64,000 nucleotides of DNA from CAVPJW01 sp963705525. Its GTDB lineage: Bacteria; Acidobacteriota; Vicinamibacteria; Vicinamibacterales; CAVPJW01. The notes below the pieces were generated by a model that ran no database searches, was not told where the DNA came from, and saw only the letters and a list, made by a program, of their open reading frames with translations. This document shows, one piece after another, positions 26,068 to 36,102 of this stretch (its first letter is position 1; every line of letters begins with the position of its first letter). A program made the position numbers and the translations under genes. Location of the stretch: positions 552,942 to 616,941 of the forward strand of contig CAVPJW010000003.1 of assembly GCA_963705525.1 (NCBI GenBank). Reading direction: 5' to 3'.

Positions 26068-26712
26068 TTACCAGGTCAACGTTGCCGACACGCGGAATTC
26101 CTGCTCGGCGATAGCCGGGCGGATCGTCCATGAAGTCGATTGTGTCGATGGCGCGGAGTACACAACACGTCTACCACTGATCCTGTGGTCAACCAATAGC
26201 CCAACGAGCGCGCCTGCACCCGCACCGAGGGCGCCACCGAACGCCGCGGTGCCGATGACATCGCGCGTGCCGTTGTAATCAGGCCCACAATCACTTTCGC
26301 ACTTGAGGCCAGACGCTATGCTGCCGAGAAAAAGGGCGCACGACAGGCCCCCGGCAATAGCACCGTTTCGGGCCCCATTCTTCAGCGAATCGGGCGCCTC
26401 GATAGTGCGCACGTCTTTGAGCGATATTGACAGCTTCCCCGTTGCAGAATCCAACTCGAGGATCGACTCTGCCATGGACAGGACGGTTCCGTTCATCTCG
26501 TTGCCGTCGAACATTGTCACCGAGACGGTCTGACCGGCATGCACGCGGGGAGTGCTGCTCAGACCGCTGTCACCGGTAGACTGCGCTGTGATCGAAGTTG
26601 GAAACCCGAACAGGCAAAGTGATAACAGCCAGACGATCGATCTGAACGGAACCCGCCGTCGGTGCGCAGACGGCGTCTCTGAACAGCCCCGCCACCGTCC
26701 TGCGGGTGACAT
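26068..26712 (-). CDS. Exported glycine-zipper hypothetical protein
   Basis: The product is 214 aa from ATG 26712 with a signal peptide at about residues 22-43 ending 'SITAQS'. A small beta domain follows ('GQTVSVTMFDGNEMNGTVL', 'ISLKDVRTIEAPDS') that looks like an Sm/PilZ-like barrel. Then a double glycine zipper ('NGAIAGGLSCALFLGSIASG', 'FGGALGAGAGALVGLLVDH') probably inserts into or lies on a membrane. The same module order occurs twice in the protein encoded at 44332-45273. Function unknown; an envelope role is likely. Confidence 0.68.
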   Translation of the reverse strand: MSPAGRWRGCSETPSAHRRRVPFRSIVWLLSLCLFGFPTSITAQSTGDSGLSSTPRVHAGQTVSVTMFDGNEMNGTVLSMAESILELDSATGKLSISLKDVRTIEAPDSLKNGARNGAIAGGLSCALFLGSIASGLKCESDCGPDYNGTRDVIGTAAFGGALGAGAGALVGLLVDHRISGRRVVYSAPSTQSTSWTIRPAIAEQEFRVSATLTW

Positions 26713-26991
26713 GTCTTTTTTGAGGAGCAAGGCGCGTGCCTTATGGAAGCGCGCTTTTTCTCAGCAAACCGAGCGGTCAAGGTATGGTCTCCGCCAGCTG
26801 GCCACGCAGTTTTCCTCGCCACTGTCGAAAAGTCCCCTCCGCCATTTGACACGGACGAGTGATTCACGGTGACGTTTGCAGGTTTCCTCGGTTGGCCTCG
26901 GGCGCCTGCTCTTTGGTAACGACAATGGCGGGTGCCGTTCAACTCGACCGACAGGCGAACCACAAGCGCGCTATTCGCGGTGCTAACGAGC

Positions 26992-27618
26992 TCACGACAA
27001 CCACCGCACGCGTCCGGTCTTCAGTTCGTAGACAGCGCCCACGAGCTTCATGACTCCTTCGGCCATTCGAGCCTTCCCTTCAGGTGAATCGCGCAGCTGG
27101 TGCATGGACCAGCGCACGTTCGCTTCCACTGCGGCGGCCAGCTGCGCCTGAGGCGTCAGGTCAGTACTGACGTTCTGCAATCCTGGCAGGATGCTCTCGA
27201 GCAGCAGCGCAAGCCGTGAGCGGCTGCGCACGCCTCGCGCTTTCATGTCGAGCGCGGCGTGCACGGCGCCGCAGCCTTCATGACCGAGCACGACGAAGAG
27301 CCGCGTGTGCAGGTGCACCGCGGCGTACTGCAGCGTGCCCATGACCTCGGGTGAGATGACGTTGCCTGCGATCCGCACGATGAAGAGCTCTCCGAAGCCC
27401 GCGTCGAACACGAGCTCCACGGGCACACGCGAGTCGCTGCACCCGATGATGGTCGCGTAGGGCCGCTGGCCCCTGGCAAGCCTGGCGAGCACGTCTTTCT
27501 TGAAGGCGGGAAATCGTGTCCGACCGCTCACGAAACGCCGGTTCCCGGCGACGAGCCGGGCGAGGGCTTCATCGGCGGTGTAAGAACGGCGGCGTGCGAG
27601 GCGAGTGCGCGCTTTCAT
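26992..27618 (-). CDS. Beta-class carbonic anhydrase
   Basis: The 208-aa zinc enzyme interconverts CO2 and bicarbonate in the cytoplasm. ATG 27618 is used; the longer frame adds 17 atypical residues. Zinc ligands are visible as 'IIGCSDSRVPVEL' (Cys plus the Asp-Arg dyad) and 'VVLGHEGCGAVHAAL' (His and Cys). 'FIVRIAGNVISPEV' is also conserved. A short basic N-terminal extension precedes the domain, but no signal peptide is seen. No transporter neighbours it. Confidence 0.94.
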   Translation of the reverse strand: MKARTRLARRRSYTADEALARLVAGNRRFVSGRTRFPAFKKDVLARLARGQRPYATIIGCSDSRVPVELVFDAGFGELFIVRIAGNVISPEVMGTLQYAAVHLHTRLFVVLGHEGCGAVHAALDMKARGVRSRSRLALLLESILPGLQNVSTDLTPQAQLAAAVEANVRWSMHQLRDSPEGKARMAEGVMKLVGAVYELKTGRVRWLS

Positions 27619-27762
27619 CGGGGATCTGAGGGCCCGATATTCTACGCCGCCGGCCTCGATTCGACCCACCCCACATTTGAGACCACTCGGTCACGATGGC
27701 ATTGATCGCTCTCCGCATCTCTGCCTAGAATCGAGCTCCATCTGCTCAGGAGGAAACCTGCT

Positions 27763-28251
27763 GTGTCCGACTCATCGTTGCCGCAAGGCGGAGTCCACCT
27801 GGAGAAAGGCAAGGGGAGGTCTTTCTGGCTCCTTACCGATCTGCACACGTTCAAGGTCGTGGGCGAGGACACCAACGGCGCCTTTGCCCTCGCAGAGCTC
27901 ACCGCAGGGCCTGAACTGGGCCCTCCGCCTCATATCCATCACAAAGCCGACGAAAGCTTCTACATCCTCGAAGGCATCTTCGACTTCTCGCTCGCCGGCC
28001 AGGCGTTTTCAGCGGCTGCGGGATCGTTCGTGTATCTTCCGAAGGGTGTCGTTCACACCCATCGCGCGGGCGGGGGAGCGCCGGCGAAGGCAATCGTCGT
28101 GCAGACGCCGGCGGGCGTGGAACGGTTTATTGAGGAAGCCGGAAGGGAAGCGACGGATCTCTCGCAGCGGCCCGCACCGCCCGCTCCAGCTGATTTCGCG
28201 CGCATCGTCGCAATCGCCCAGAAGCACGGCATTGAAGTGCCCCCGATGTAA
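27763..28251 (+). CDS. Cupin domain protein
   Basis: The product is a 162-aa single-domain cupin starting GTG 27763 behind AGGAGG (from 27748). Metal-binding cupin motif 1 is 'PPPHIHHKADESFYILEGIF', with His, His and Glu, and motif 2 is 'FVYLPKGVVHTHRAGG'. Quercetinase-like and isomerase-like cupins share this fold, so the reaction is not assignable. It sits between divergent carbonic anhydrase and the convergent permease gene. Confidence 0.85.
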   Translation: MSDSSLPQGGVHLEKGKGRSFWLLTDLHTFKVVGEDTNGAFALAELTAGPELGPPPHIHHKADESFYILEGIFDFSLAGQAFSAAAGSFVYLPKGVVHTHRAGGGAPAKAIVVQTPAGVERFIEEAGREATDLSQRPAPPAPADFARIVAIAQKHGIEVPPM

Positions 28252-28254
28252 CCA

Positions 28255-30700
28255 TCACTCCGACCGCAGGGCTTGAATCGCGTCGACGCGCGACGCGCGC
28301 GCGGCCGGCATCAGCGACGCGACGAGCGCCGCGACGATGAGAATGGTCGCCGACACGGTGATGGCAAGGACACTGGGCATGTTCAGGCTGCCGAGGATGA
28401 CACGTGCCACTTGCGCCAGCGCGAGCCCGCCGAGAACACCGGCCACGATTCCGGCCAACGCGATGACGGCGCCTTCGCCCAGCACCCGTCCCAGCAGGTG
28501 ACGCGGCTCGGATCCGATGGCCAGCCGGATGCCGAATTCGCGGGTGCGCGCGCTCACCGAGAACGCCAGCACACCGGCGACGCCGACGACGGCAATCATC
28601 AACGCCACGCCTGCAAAGCCGCCGAACACCAGCGCGTTGACGCGATTCGGCGCGAGAACCTCGGCGCGCACGTCGTCGAGCGTTGCCGCGCGTTCGACGG
28701 GTTGATCGGCCGACAGCTCTCGAATGACCCGTGTGATGGTTGGGACGAGCGAATACGGATCCACCGATGAATGGACGAAGAGCCGCCCGCCGATCATCTC
28801 CTGTTCGAGCGGGTGATAGACGGTCATCGCGGGCCCCGGCACGACGTTCTCATCGTCCACGTCGGCGACGATGCCGATGATGCGGCGAGGGCTCATGCTG
28901 ACGTCGATGAATTTCATGACCGGATCCGTCCAGAGCAGGCGACGGTTCACGGCTTCCTGACCCGGAGAACATCCGCTTGGCGATGCTCTCGCTGACGATG
29001 ACGACCTTCTCGGCGTCGCGGCGGTCGGCATCGTTGAAGTCGCGTCCCGCGATGATCGGCACGCCCAGGGCGCCGAAGAATCCCGGAGAGACAGTCCGGA
29101 AGCGCGCGCGGGGGTCCTCTTCGCCGTTGGCCTTGGCGTAGCCCTCAACTGAAAACTGCGCTTCGAAAAACCCGCCGTCGCGCCAGGGAACGAGCGTTCC
29201 CAGGGCGGCGCGGTTGACGCCGGGTATGGCCGAGACACGGCGCAGCGCTTCGACGTAGAAGCGCGAAATCTCCTCGGGCTTCCGGGTGTAGTCCACCACG
29301 GGAACATTCACGGCCAGCACGTTCTGCGTGTTGAAGCCGGTTCGAACCGACTGCAGCGACAGAAGTGTCGTGACGAGCATGCCGGCGCCGGCGAGCAGAA
29401 CGAACGACGCGGCGATCTGCGTCACCGCGAAGAGCTGCAGCCGGCGACCGGTGCCGGACGTGAGGCGCACGCCGCCGCTCGAAAGTCCCAGGCCGGACGA
29501 GGCGTCGGCCGATGGCAGGCGAGGGACGAATGCCAGCAGCACCGCGGCCGTCAGCGCGAGTGCGACGCCGACCCACAACAGGGTGGAATCGACGGTGAGG
29601 TCCAGCGCGCGGACCGAGTAGCGTGACGCGTAGCGCGCCAGCACGGACACCATCGGTCGCGCGATCAGCACGCCGAGCACGGCCCCTGCGCCGCAGAGCA
29701 GCAGGCTTTCGGCGAGGAGCGTACGCCGCAGCGCGGCCGTATTCGCGCCGAGTGCTGCCCGAATCGCGAGTTCGCCTTCGCGGCGCACCGATCGCGCGAG
29801 GATCAGGTTCGCGACGTTCGAGCAGGCGATCACGAAGATCAGCGCCGATGCGGCGAGCAGCACCAGCAGCACCGTCCTGGCGGGCGACGTGATCTGATCG
29901 CGGAGCCGCACGGCGTCGATGCGATAGTCGCCATTCGACGGGTACGCCTCGGGATACTGTTTGACGATGGCTCCATACGCCGTGCGGAGCTCGGCCCGTG
30001 CCGTCTCGAGATCCACGCCAGGCGCCAGGCGGCCGAAGAGCTCCGTCATGCGATGCACGCGGCCTTCAACCATCGTCGCGTCCAGGTGATGCGGGCTCGT
30101 GACGATGTTCGCGAAGATCTCGGTCTCTGCCGGATACGGAACCGACGGCTCGACGACCCCGACGATGGTTGCCGTGCGATCGCTGAGTCTCACCGTCTTG
30201 CCGATGACCGCCGGGTCGCTCTTCCACGCGGTGGTCCAGAAGCGATGCGTGAGCACGGCCGCGCCGGCAGCCTGAGGCCCGTCGTCGCTCGGTCCGAGAA
30301 GTCTGCCGAGCACGGGTCGCACGCCCATCACCTCGAAATACGAGCCGCCCACGACGCCCGAACGCACGATGCGAGGCTCGCCGAGACCGAGCATCGTGAA
30401 CTCGATCACGGAGAAGTCGCCGAACGCGCTGAGCGACTTGACGCGACCCTGGAGATCCCGCAGTTCCGGAACCGAAAAGTTGGCGTTCTCCATCTTGATG
30501 CCCGGCGCGCTCTGGCGGATGTAGATCAACCGGTCTTCGTCGCGGTTGACGAGCGGGCGCAGGAGCACGCCGCGGACGACGCTGAAGATCGCCGCGTTGG
30601 CGCCGATGCCAAGAGCCAGCGTGAGGATGACCGTGGCCGCGAGGCCCTTGACCCTGGCGAGCGAGCGCAGGGCAAATTTGAAGTCGGCGATGACACTCAT
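28255..30700 (-). pseudogene. ADOP/MacB-like ABC transporter permease, one frameshift
   Basis: The start ATG 30700 overlaps the arsR-like stop (TCATGA) and has AGGAG 8 bases upstream. The protein shows a MacB-type first membrane helix ('VTVILTLALGIGANAAIFSVV'-like), a periplasmic MacB domain, an FtsX core ('LLVLLAASALIFVIACSNVANL'-like), then a second periplasmic domain and FtsX core, the duplicated layout of acidobacterial permeases. At about 28965-28970 the frame changes after 'ESIAKRMF'. The continuation 'GQEAVNRRLLW' to 'IQALRSE' is well preserved. One extra base explains it. It is either a recent mutation or a sequencing error. Confidence 0.85.
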
Positions 30701-31084
30701 GATCGGTCGCTCCTGCTCTTTCGGGCGCGTGCCGGCGCCGTGCGCTTCTTCTCTTTGGACTGCAGATCGCGCAGCACCTCGTCGAGTCGGTCGAGCCGGG
30801 CCTCCCACATCTGACGATGCCGGTCGATCCATGCGGACACGTCTTCGAAGGCGGCGGGCTGAAGCCGGCACGGGCGCCACTGCGCCTCGCGGCTCCGCGC
30901 GATAAGGCCGGCGTTCTCGAGCACCTTCAGGTGTTTGGAAACGGCGGGGAGGCTGATGTCGAAGGGCTCGGCCAGCTCCGTCACGGATGCATCGCCGGTG
31001 GCCAGCCTCGCGAGGATGGCACGACGGGTGGGATCGGCGAGGGCGGAGAACGTCGGTACTGAGGTGGTCGGTCTGCATCTGCAT
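30697..31084 (-). CDS. ArsR-family winged-helix repressor, probable 5' frameshift
   Basis: The winged-helix protein has 'FSALADPTRRAILARL', 'VTELAEPFDISLPAVSKHLK' (recognition helix) and 'VLENAGLIARSREAQWRPCR', followed by a Lys/Arg-rich C-terminus. The in-frame upstream sequence has no usable start downstream of the promoter at 31116-31145. ATG 31084 or 31078 in another frame gives 'MQTDHLST', the usual start of such proteins, and one extra base at about 31051-31056 would join the two. It overlaps the permease start by 4 bases, so it probably represses this two-gene operon. No Cys metal site is seen. Confidence 0.75.
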
Positions 31085-31115
31085 GTCGGGCCTGGACTGT
31101 AGTTAATTATTAGGT

Positions 31116-31145
31116 TAAATACAGCAAGGGCGCCAGCGCTGTCAA
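31116..31145 (-). promoter_or_regulatory. Sigma-70-like promoter of the arsR-permease operon
   Basis: On the minus strand TTGACA (31145-31140) and TATTTA (31121-31116) are separated by 18 bp, close to consensus. An AT-rich stretch with inverted TTAA elements follows, a plausible repressor site near the start of transcription. Confidence 0.55.
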
Positions 31146-31163
31146 GAGTCGATCGCGTCCCGT

Positions 31164-33216
31164 TCATTTCATGTTCGCGGGTGTCAGGATGGCCATGAAC
31201 CCACCGCCTGGCGCCATGTGGATCGTGAGGTGTCCGGCCGCCTGCACCGTGTCGGTTGACACGGCGACATGTGTCGCCACCTCTCCGGCGTCGGCGGCGT
31301 CGGCGAGGATCTGCGCGTCGTACTGTCCGGTTCCGAGGAAGCTCAGGGGAACATCAAGGTCCCGCGCGTCCCAGTTCGTCATGCTTCCGATGTACCAGGT
31401 GTCGTTCTTCCGGCGCGCGATCGTGATGTACTTTCCGACTTCGCCGTTCAAGACCTTGGTGTCGTCCCAGACGGTTGGGGTCCTCTCGATGAACTCGAAG
31501 CCCGGCTGGCCTTCATATGCTTCGGGGTAGTCCGCCACCATGGTGAGCGGCGCCTCGTACACCACGAACATCGCCACCTGATGAGCGCGCGTCCCCTGTG
31601 TCATGGGGGCGATGTCCCGCACCTGAAACTTGCCGCGGGCCGTGTTGCGGAAGCCGCCCGGTGTGTAATCCATCGGCCCGGCCAGCATTCGGGTGAAGGG
31701 AACAGTCACGTCGTACTCCGGCGTGATGCGTTCGCTCCACTTGTTGTATTCGAGGCCCATGACACCCTCGCGGACGAGCTGATTCGGATAGGTGCGGCGC
31801 AGCCCCGTGGGTTTGTACGCGCCGTGATAGTCCACGACGAGATGATGTTCCGCCGCCTTGCGGGTCCACTTTTCGTAGAGATTGACCATCTCCTGATCGT
31901 CGCGATTCATGAAGTCCACCTTGATGCCCGCGACTCCCCACTTTTCGTACAACGCCATCGCCTCGTCGAGCTGACGATCCAGGGCCTGCCATTCCACCCA
32001 GAGGATGATCTTCACGCCCTTCTCCCTGGCGTGCTTCATGATCGCGGCGATGTCGATGCTCGGCGACTGTGTGGTGATGCCGCCCGGGAGTCCCGCATCC
32101 TGCGCGGACCAGCCGGCGTCGATTAGCAGATACTCGATGTGATGCCGGGCGGCAAACTCGATGTAATGCTTCATCGTCGGCGTGTTCATGCCAGGCGTGA
32201 ACGGAACGCGCTCAGCGTAACTGCCCGACCACCAGTCCCAGACGGCCTTCCCGGGCGTGATCCATGAGGTGTCTGCCAGCGCCGAGGGAGGATTGAGATT
32301 GAGGATCAGGTAGTTCGCCTCGATCAGGCTCCCTGGTGTCGGCCCCATCATCACCACGCGCCAGGGTGTGGCCTTGGGCGCGGTTCCCGTCACCGGCTGC
32401 TCTGTCGCCTGATACTCGCTCCAGACGAGGTTTCGCGCGACGGCTTCCTTCCGCGGAGGACGAGAAAGTGTGGTGACGAGCGCATTGGCCACGCCGGGAA
32501 CGCCGCGCACGTACATGCCGGCGTAGTCCGTCAGATCGGCTTCGAGCAGCGCGACCCAGGGTCCTGACGGCACCTCGACCAGAAGCGGGACGTTGATGAT
32601 CGACGAGGGCTTGATCTCAGACAGGCCGACGCGCGTGAACTCGGCCTCGTTGTGCGTGTTCACACGCCCCATGTTCAGCGCGTACGCCGACACGTCGCTC
32701 GCGAAATAGAATCCCGTGTCTTCGGATGCCAGCGCGAATGTCTGAATCGCGTCCTGCTTCGGCACGACATAGCGAAAGGCGACGCCTTCGTTGTACGCGC
32801 GGAAGACCAGGTCGAGTCGCCTGCCGGACGCCCGGCGCTCCTGCATCGAGACGGTCATCTCGTTGTAATTGTCCGGGACCGCTCGTTTCGTGCCGAAGCG
32901 ATGTCTCCCAGGTCGCCCTGTGCGAGTCGCGTCGCGTATCGACGATGTCGAAATCCTGGTCCAGCGCATTCGCACCGAAGAAATCGAGGCCCAGCGGCGA
33001 ATCGGTCAGAATGGCCGAGCCCTTATAGCTGATGCGGTAGTACGCGCGCTCTCCCTGCAGATATGGCTGCGGCAGCGCTTTGACCGCCAGCGAGACGGCG
33101 ACGTTGCCGTCAGGTGACGCGACCTCGACCGGTTCCGCGCCGGCCGCGCCGCGAGTGGCGCTGGAAGGCTGAGTGAAAAAGAGGAGTGTCGCGAGCATCC
33201 AAAGCTTGTGCGGCAT
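31164..33216 (-). pseudogene. Glycoside hydrolase family 97, one frameshift
   Basis: The intact protein would be about 680 aa: signal peptide 'MPHKLWMLATLLFFTQPSSA', a beta-sandwich ('VEVASPDGNVAVSLAV', 'GLDFFGANALDQDFDIVDTR'), then a TIM barrel and C-terminal sheet. At about 32897 the frame changes after 'WETS', and one extra base explains it. 'GTKRAVPDNYNEMTV' then continues cleanly. Barrel landmarks are 'YLLIDAGWS', 'GIKVDFMNRDDQEMVNLYEK' and 'DYHGAYKPTGLRRTYPN'. The Asp in 'KVDFM' matches the nucleophile of retaining GH97 alpha-galactosidase-type members, from memory. If expressed it would act in the periplasm on alpha-glucosides or alpha-galactosides. Confidence 0.85.
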
Positions 33217-33350
33217 GGTCGTCTCGCGGGTGACTATACCTCATGAAAAGTTGACTTGATCGGATTGGCAAACACGCGATCAGCGTCAGGAGACGGAAAC
33301 CCAACCCAGGCTGAACATCGAGGTGGAGGGCGGGCCTGTATTGATGGCCG

Positions 33351-33923
33351 TTAGGGTCGCGGACTGACCTGGGGGGCCAGCTCTTTGTACATGATCGTCG
33401 TCGGCTCGAGCTCGGGCGTCAGCGACCCGCGCGCGTAGCGGGGAATGACGCCGACCGTGACGTAGCCAAGCGATCGATAGAGAAGCTCGGCGTGTCCGCC
33501 GGTCCATGTGTCGAGCGTGAGCAGCGTTCGGCCGGCCGACAGGGCGGTGGCTTCGAGCGCGACCATCAATGCCCGGGCAATGCCGCGGCGCCGGGCAGTG
33601 GGATGGACCAGCAGCTTTGCCACTTCCGCGCGGTGGAGTTGATTAGGCGGCACGGACAGGTCGAGCTGCACCGTTCCCACGATCCGTCCATCCAGCCGGG
33701 CGACCACGACGCGCCGCGTTCTCGCGCGCACGCCAGGCAGCACCGTCTCGATCCAGAACGCCCGGGCGTCGTCGAGGGAAAATGGGACGACGAAGCTCAC
33801 GCCGGCGCCGACGTAGACGACGGCACGGAGGACTTCGGCCAGCATGTCGATGTCTCGATCGAGAGAAGGTCCGGAGAGATCGGGCCGCCACTCTTCAATC
33901 TGAACCTCGGCCGGCGCGTTCAT
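33351..33923 (-). CDS. GNAT family N-acetyltransferase
   Basis: The 190-aa cytoplasmic protein starts ATG 33923. The acetyl-CoA-binding motif A is clear: 'AEVAKLLVHPTARRRGIARA' (R/Q-x-x-G-x-A), preceded by the beta strands 'VVVARLDGRIVGTVQLDLS'. 'LLTLDTWTGGHAELLYRSLG' is the usual motif B region. The acceptor amine is unknown. Its neighbours are unrelated. Confidence 0.88.
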   Translation of the reverse strand: MNAPAEVQIEEWRPDLSGPSLDRDIDMLAEVLRAVVYVGAGVSFVVPFSLDDARAFWIETVLPGVRARTRRVVVARLDGRIVGTVQLDLSVPPNQLHRAEVAKLLVHPTARRRGIARALMVALEATALSAGRTLLTLDTWTGGHAELLYRSLGYVTVGVIPRYARGSLTPELEPTTIMYKELAPQVSPRP

Positions 33924-33972
33924 GCGTCACCGGTCGAGAACCAGTGCGGCGTGAGGATCGCCGCAGGAGGGT

Positions 33973-34191
33973 TCAGCGTGTCGTTTTGGATGGCGCTGAG
34001 CCCGGCTTCGCCTGAGTCAACGCATCGTGCTCGCGGAGCTCCGCGAGGCGGTTGAGCGCCTTGACCTTGAGTGCCGCTGCGTCGTTGGCAATCGACGATT
34101 CGGCGGCCCGTTCGAGTTGGGGGACCCTGCGATCCAACGCGGCGATCAACTCGTCCAGTTCGCGCGCGATCTGACGTTTCTTTACCGCCAT
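33973..34191 (-). CDS. Small charged helical hypothetical protein
   Basis: The product is a 72-aa protein from ATG 34191, rich in Ala, Arg, Glu and Leu. It is predicted to be almost entirely helical, possibly a coiled coil ('LDELIAALDRRVPQLERAAE'). The start lies within the last codons of the zinc-ribbon gene upstream (10-base overlap), which supports a real two-gene unit. I recognise no family. Confidence 0.5.
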   Translation of the reverse strand: MAVKKRQIARELDELIAALDRRVPQLERAAESSIANDAAALKVKALNRLAELREHDALTQAKPGSAPSKTTR

Positions 34192-34394
34192 CTTTGGGTC
34201 CTGCTGCGCGCTGCATGGCTGCGTGAATCATTCCAGATATCGCCGCACTTCGTGCAGCGCCAATAGCTGGCGGAGTCGGGATTCTTGGCGGTTGTCGTGA
34301 TCGAGGTCGACTGGCATGCCGGGCAGTTCGTGGGATTGGTCACCTGCGAAGCCGCCGATCCTGTCGGAGCGCCGCGGGAATCGAATGAGCGCAT
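34182..34394 (-). CDS. Small zinc-ribbon protein
   Basis: The product is a 70-aa protein from ATG 34394 with two CxxC knuckles, 'NCPACQS' and 'RCTKCGDIW', about 25 residues apart, a classical zinc ribbon. The tail is basic. Such proteins often bind nucleic acid or partner proteins. It overlaps the small helical gene and lies divergent from the rhlE-type helicase gene. The exact role is unknown. Confidence 0.65.
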   Translation of the reverse strand: MRSFDSRGAPTGSAASQVTNPTNCPACQSTSITTTAKNPDSASYWRCTKCGDIWNDSRSHAARSRTQRWR

Positions 34395-34744
34395 AGCCCT
34401 CTCTTGGGTTGTGCTTTGGTGAGGGCTGGAGGCCGGAATGGCCGCAGAGCTCAGGAAAGCGGGACTACATCAAGTATACGCTGTCGTCCGGCAGGGGACC
34501 GAAATACGCGACGTCTCCCGCTGTGCTATACTCCCTTATCGGATCTTCTTCCGCGCTCTGCCTTCTGTAGGCGTAACGAGCCTTTCCTGACTCGCTTCTC
34601 CTCAAGTCCTTAGCTACGAAACAGAATCCGTCGGAGCTCGTGCTCCGTCCGCATAGTGCGCGCCGAGTCGGCGCCACATGTCTACACATATTTCAAGCCT
34701 CGGGCGCATCGGAAACGCTCCAGGCGCCCAGGAGCATTGCTCAC
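34395..34744 (+). other. Long non-coding leader region of the DEAD-box helicase gene
   Basis: This 350-base stretch holds no convincing ORF. It contains an extended -10 promoter at 34524-34532 and about 210 transcribed bases before the ATG, with several short inverted repeats (for example GCGCCGAGTCGGCGC near 34661-34675). Long structured leaders are common on cold-inducible helicase genes, which is the inferred role here. Confidence 0.45.
34524..34532 (+). promoter_or_regulatory. Extended -10 promoter upstream of rhlE-like gene
   Basis: TGC-TATACT (34524-34532) is an extended -10 element. No good -35 is seen, as is usual for this promoter class. Transcription would begin near 34539, leaving a leader of about 205 bases. 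Confidence 0.4.
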
Positions 34745-36043
34745 ATGTCGTTTTCGGAACTCGGGCTCGCGCCCTCTCTATCTGCACCGCTCGCCCGGTT
34801 GGGTTATCAGCAACCCACACCGGTGCAGTCTCGATCGATTCCTCTCGTGCTGACCGGCGTGGATCTCTTGGCGCGCGCGCAAACAGGCACCGGCAAAACC
34901 GCTGCGTTCGGACTACCGATGATCGAGCGCCTCGTCGTGCGAGGGAATCGAACGAAGACGCGCAGTCCGCGCGGGCTGGTGCTCGTGCCCACGCGTGAGC
35001 TGGCGGTCCAGGTGCGGCGCGCGCTCTCCGTGTATGGAGCGCCCGTGCACGTGCGCGTGACGGAGATCTTCGGGGGCATCCCGATGGGCCCGCAAATACA
35101 GGCGCTCAGGCAAGGCACGGACATCGTGGTCGCAACGCCGGGTCGGCTCATCGATCACCTGCAGCGCCGCACGATTGACCTGTCGGCGATCGAGATCCTG
35201 ACGCTCGATGAAGCCGACCGGATGCTCGACATGGGATTCCTGCCGCCGCTTCGCCGTGTGCTCGCGGCGTTGCCGCGCGCGCGCCAGACGCTGCTCTTCT
35301 CGGCGACGCTGTCGGGAGACGTCGAACGCCTCTCTGGCGAGTTCACGCGCGATCCCGCGCGCGTCGACGCGTCGAACGGGCACGTCGTGGCGCCGACGGT
35401 GACGCATCGGCTGCATCCCGTCGCGTCCGACCAGAAGCGGGCCTTGCTCGTGCATGTTCTGACGCAGGCGCCGACGGGGCAGGCGCTGGTCTTCTGCAAG
35501 ACGAAGCGCGGCGCGGATCGCGTCGGCGACCATCTCGAGCGCGAGGGCCTCAAGGTCGCGGTGATTCACGGCAACAAGGCGCAGGGCGCCCGCAGCCGCT
35601 CTCTCGCCGATTTCAAGTCCGGCCGTGTGAGCGTGCTCGTCGCGACCGACATCGCCGCACGCGGCCTCGACATCGCGCAGCTGCCGCTCGTGGTCAATTT
35701 CGATCTGCCGCTCGTCGCCAAGGACTATATCCATCGCGTGGGCCGAACGGGACGCGCCGGGATGACCGGGCGCGCAATCTCACTCGTCACGACGTCAGAT
35801 GCGTCACTGCTGCGCGACATCCAGCGGCTTCTGCCATCGCCAGTCGAGCGTGTGGTCGTCGAAGGATTCCAGACGGCGCACGCCCCGGCGGCGCCCGCGA
35901 GACCGCAGGGACGCAGCCTCGATCGATCTCGCCATGCCGGATTTCCAGCAACCGTTTCTATCCGCGCGGGCGCGGAATACTCCACACGGCCCGGAACAAG
36001 GTCCGCGTTCTACCTCAGGCCTGGCCACTCAACAACCGTCTAA
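34745..36043 (+). CDS. rhlE: DEAD-box ATP-dependent RNA helicase, RhlE type
   Basis: The product is 432 aa from ATG 34745 (an AGGAG lies about 10 bases upstream); the longer frame back to 34640 is leader. All helicase motifs are present in order: Q motif 'GYQQPTPVQSRSIP', I 'AQTGTGKTAA', Ia 'PTRELAVQV', Ib 'TPGRL', II 'DEAD', III 'SAT', IV 'LVFCKTK', V 'TDIAARGLDI', VI 'HRVGRTGRAG'. The C-terminal tail of about 70 residues is basic and Pro-rich, as in RhlE. It unwinds RNA for ribosome assembly or decay. The long leader suggests cold control. Confidence 0.93.
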   Translation: MSFSELGLAPSLSAPLARLGYQQPTPVQSRSIPLVLTGVDLLARAQTGTGKTAAFGLPMIERLVVRGNRTKTRSPRGLVLVPTRELAVQVRRALSVYGAPVHVRVTEIFGGIPMGPQIQALRQGTDIVVATPGRLIDHLQRRTIDLSAIEILTLDEADRMLDMGFLPPLRRVLAALPRARQTLLFSATLSGDVERLSGEFTRDPARVDASNGHVVAPTVTHRLHPVASDQKRALLVHVLTQAPTGQALVFCKTKRGADRVGDHLEREGLKVAVIHGNKAQGARSRSLADFKSGRVSVLVATDIAARGLDIAQLPLVVNFDLPLVAKDYIHRVGRTGRAGMTGRAISLVTTSDASLLRDIQRLLPSPVERVVVEGFQTAHAPAAPARPQGRSLDRSRHAGFPATVSIRAGAEYSTRPGTRSAFYLRPGHSTTV

Positions 36044-36102
36044 GCCTGGCCCGCGTAGCCCACTCGGCTTCTGAGCGGGCGAAGCGCTCGCCTGCATCAT
36101 CG

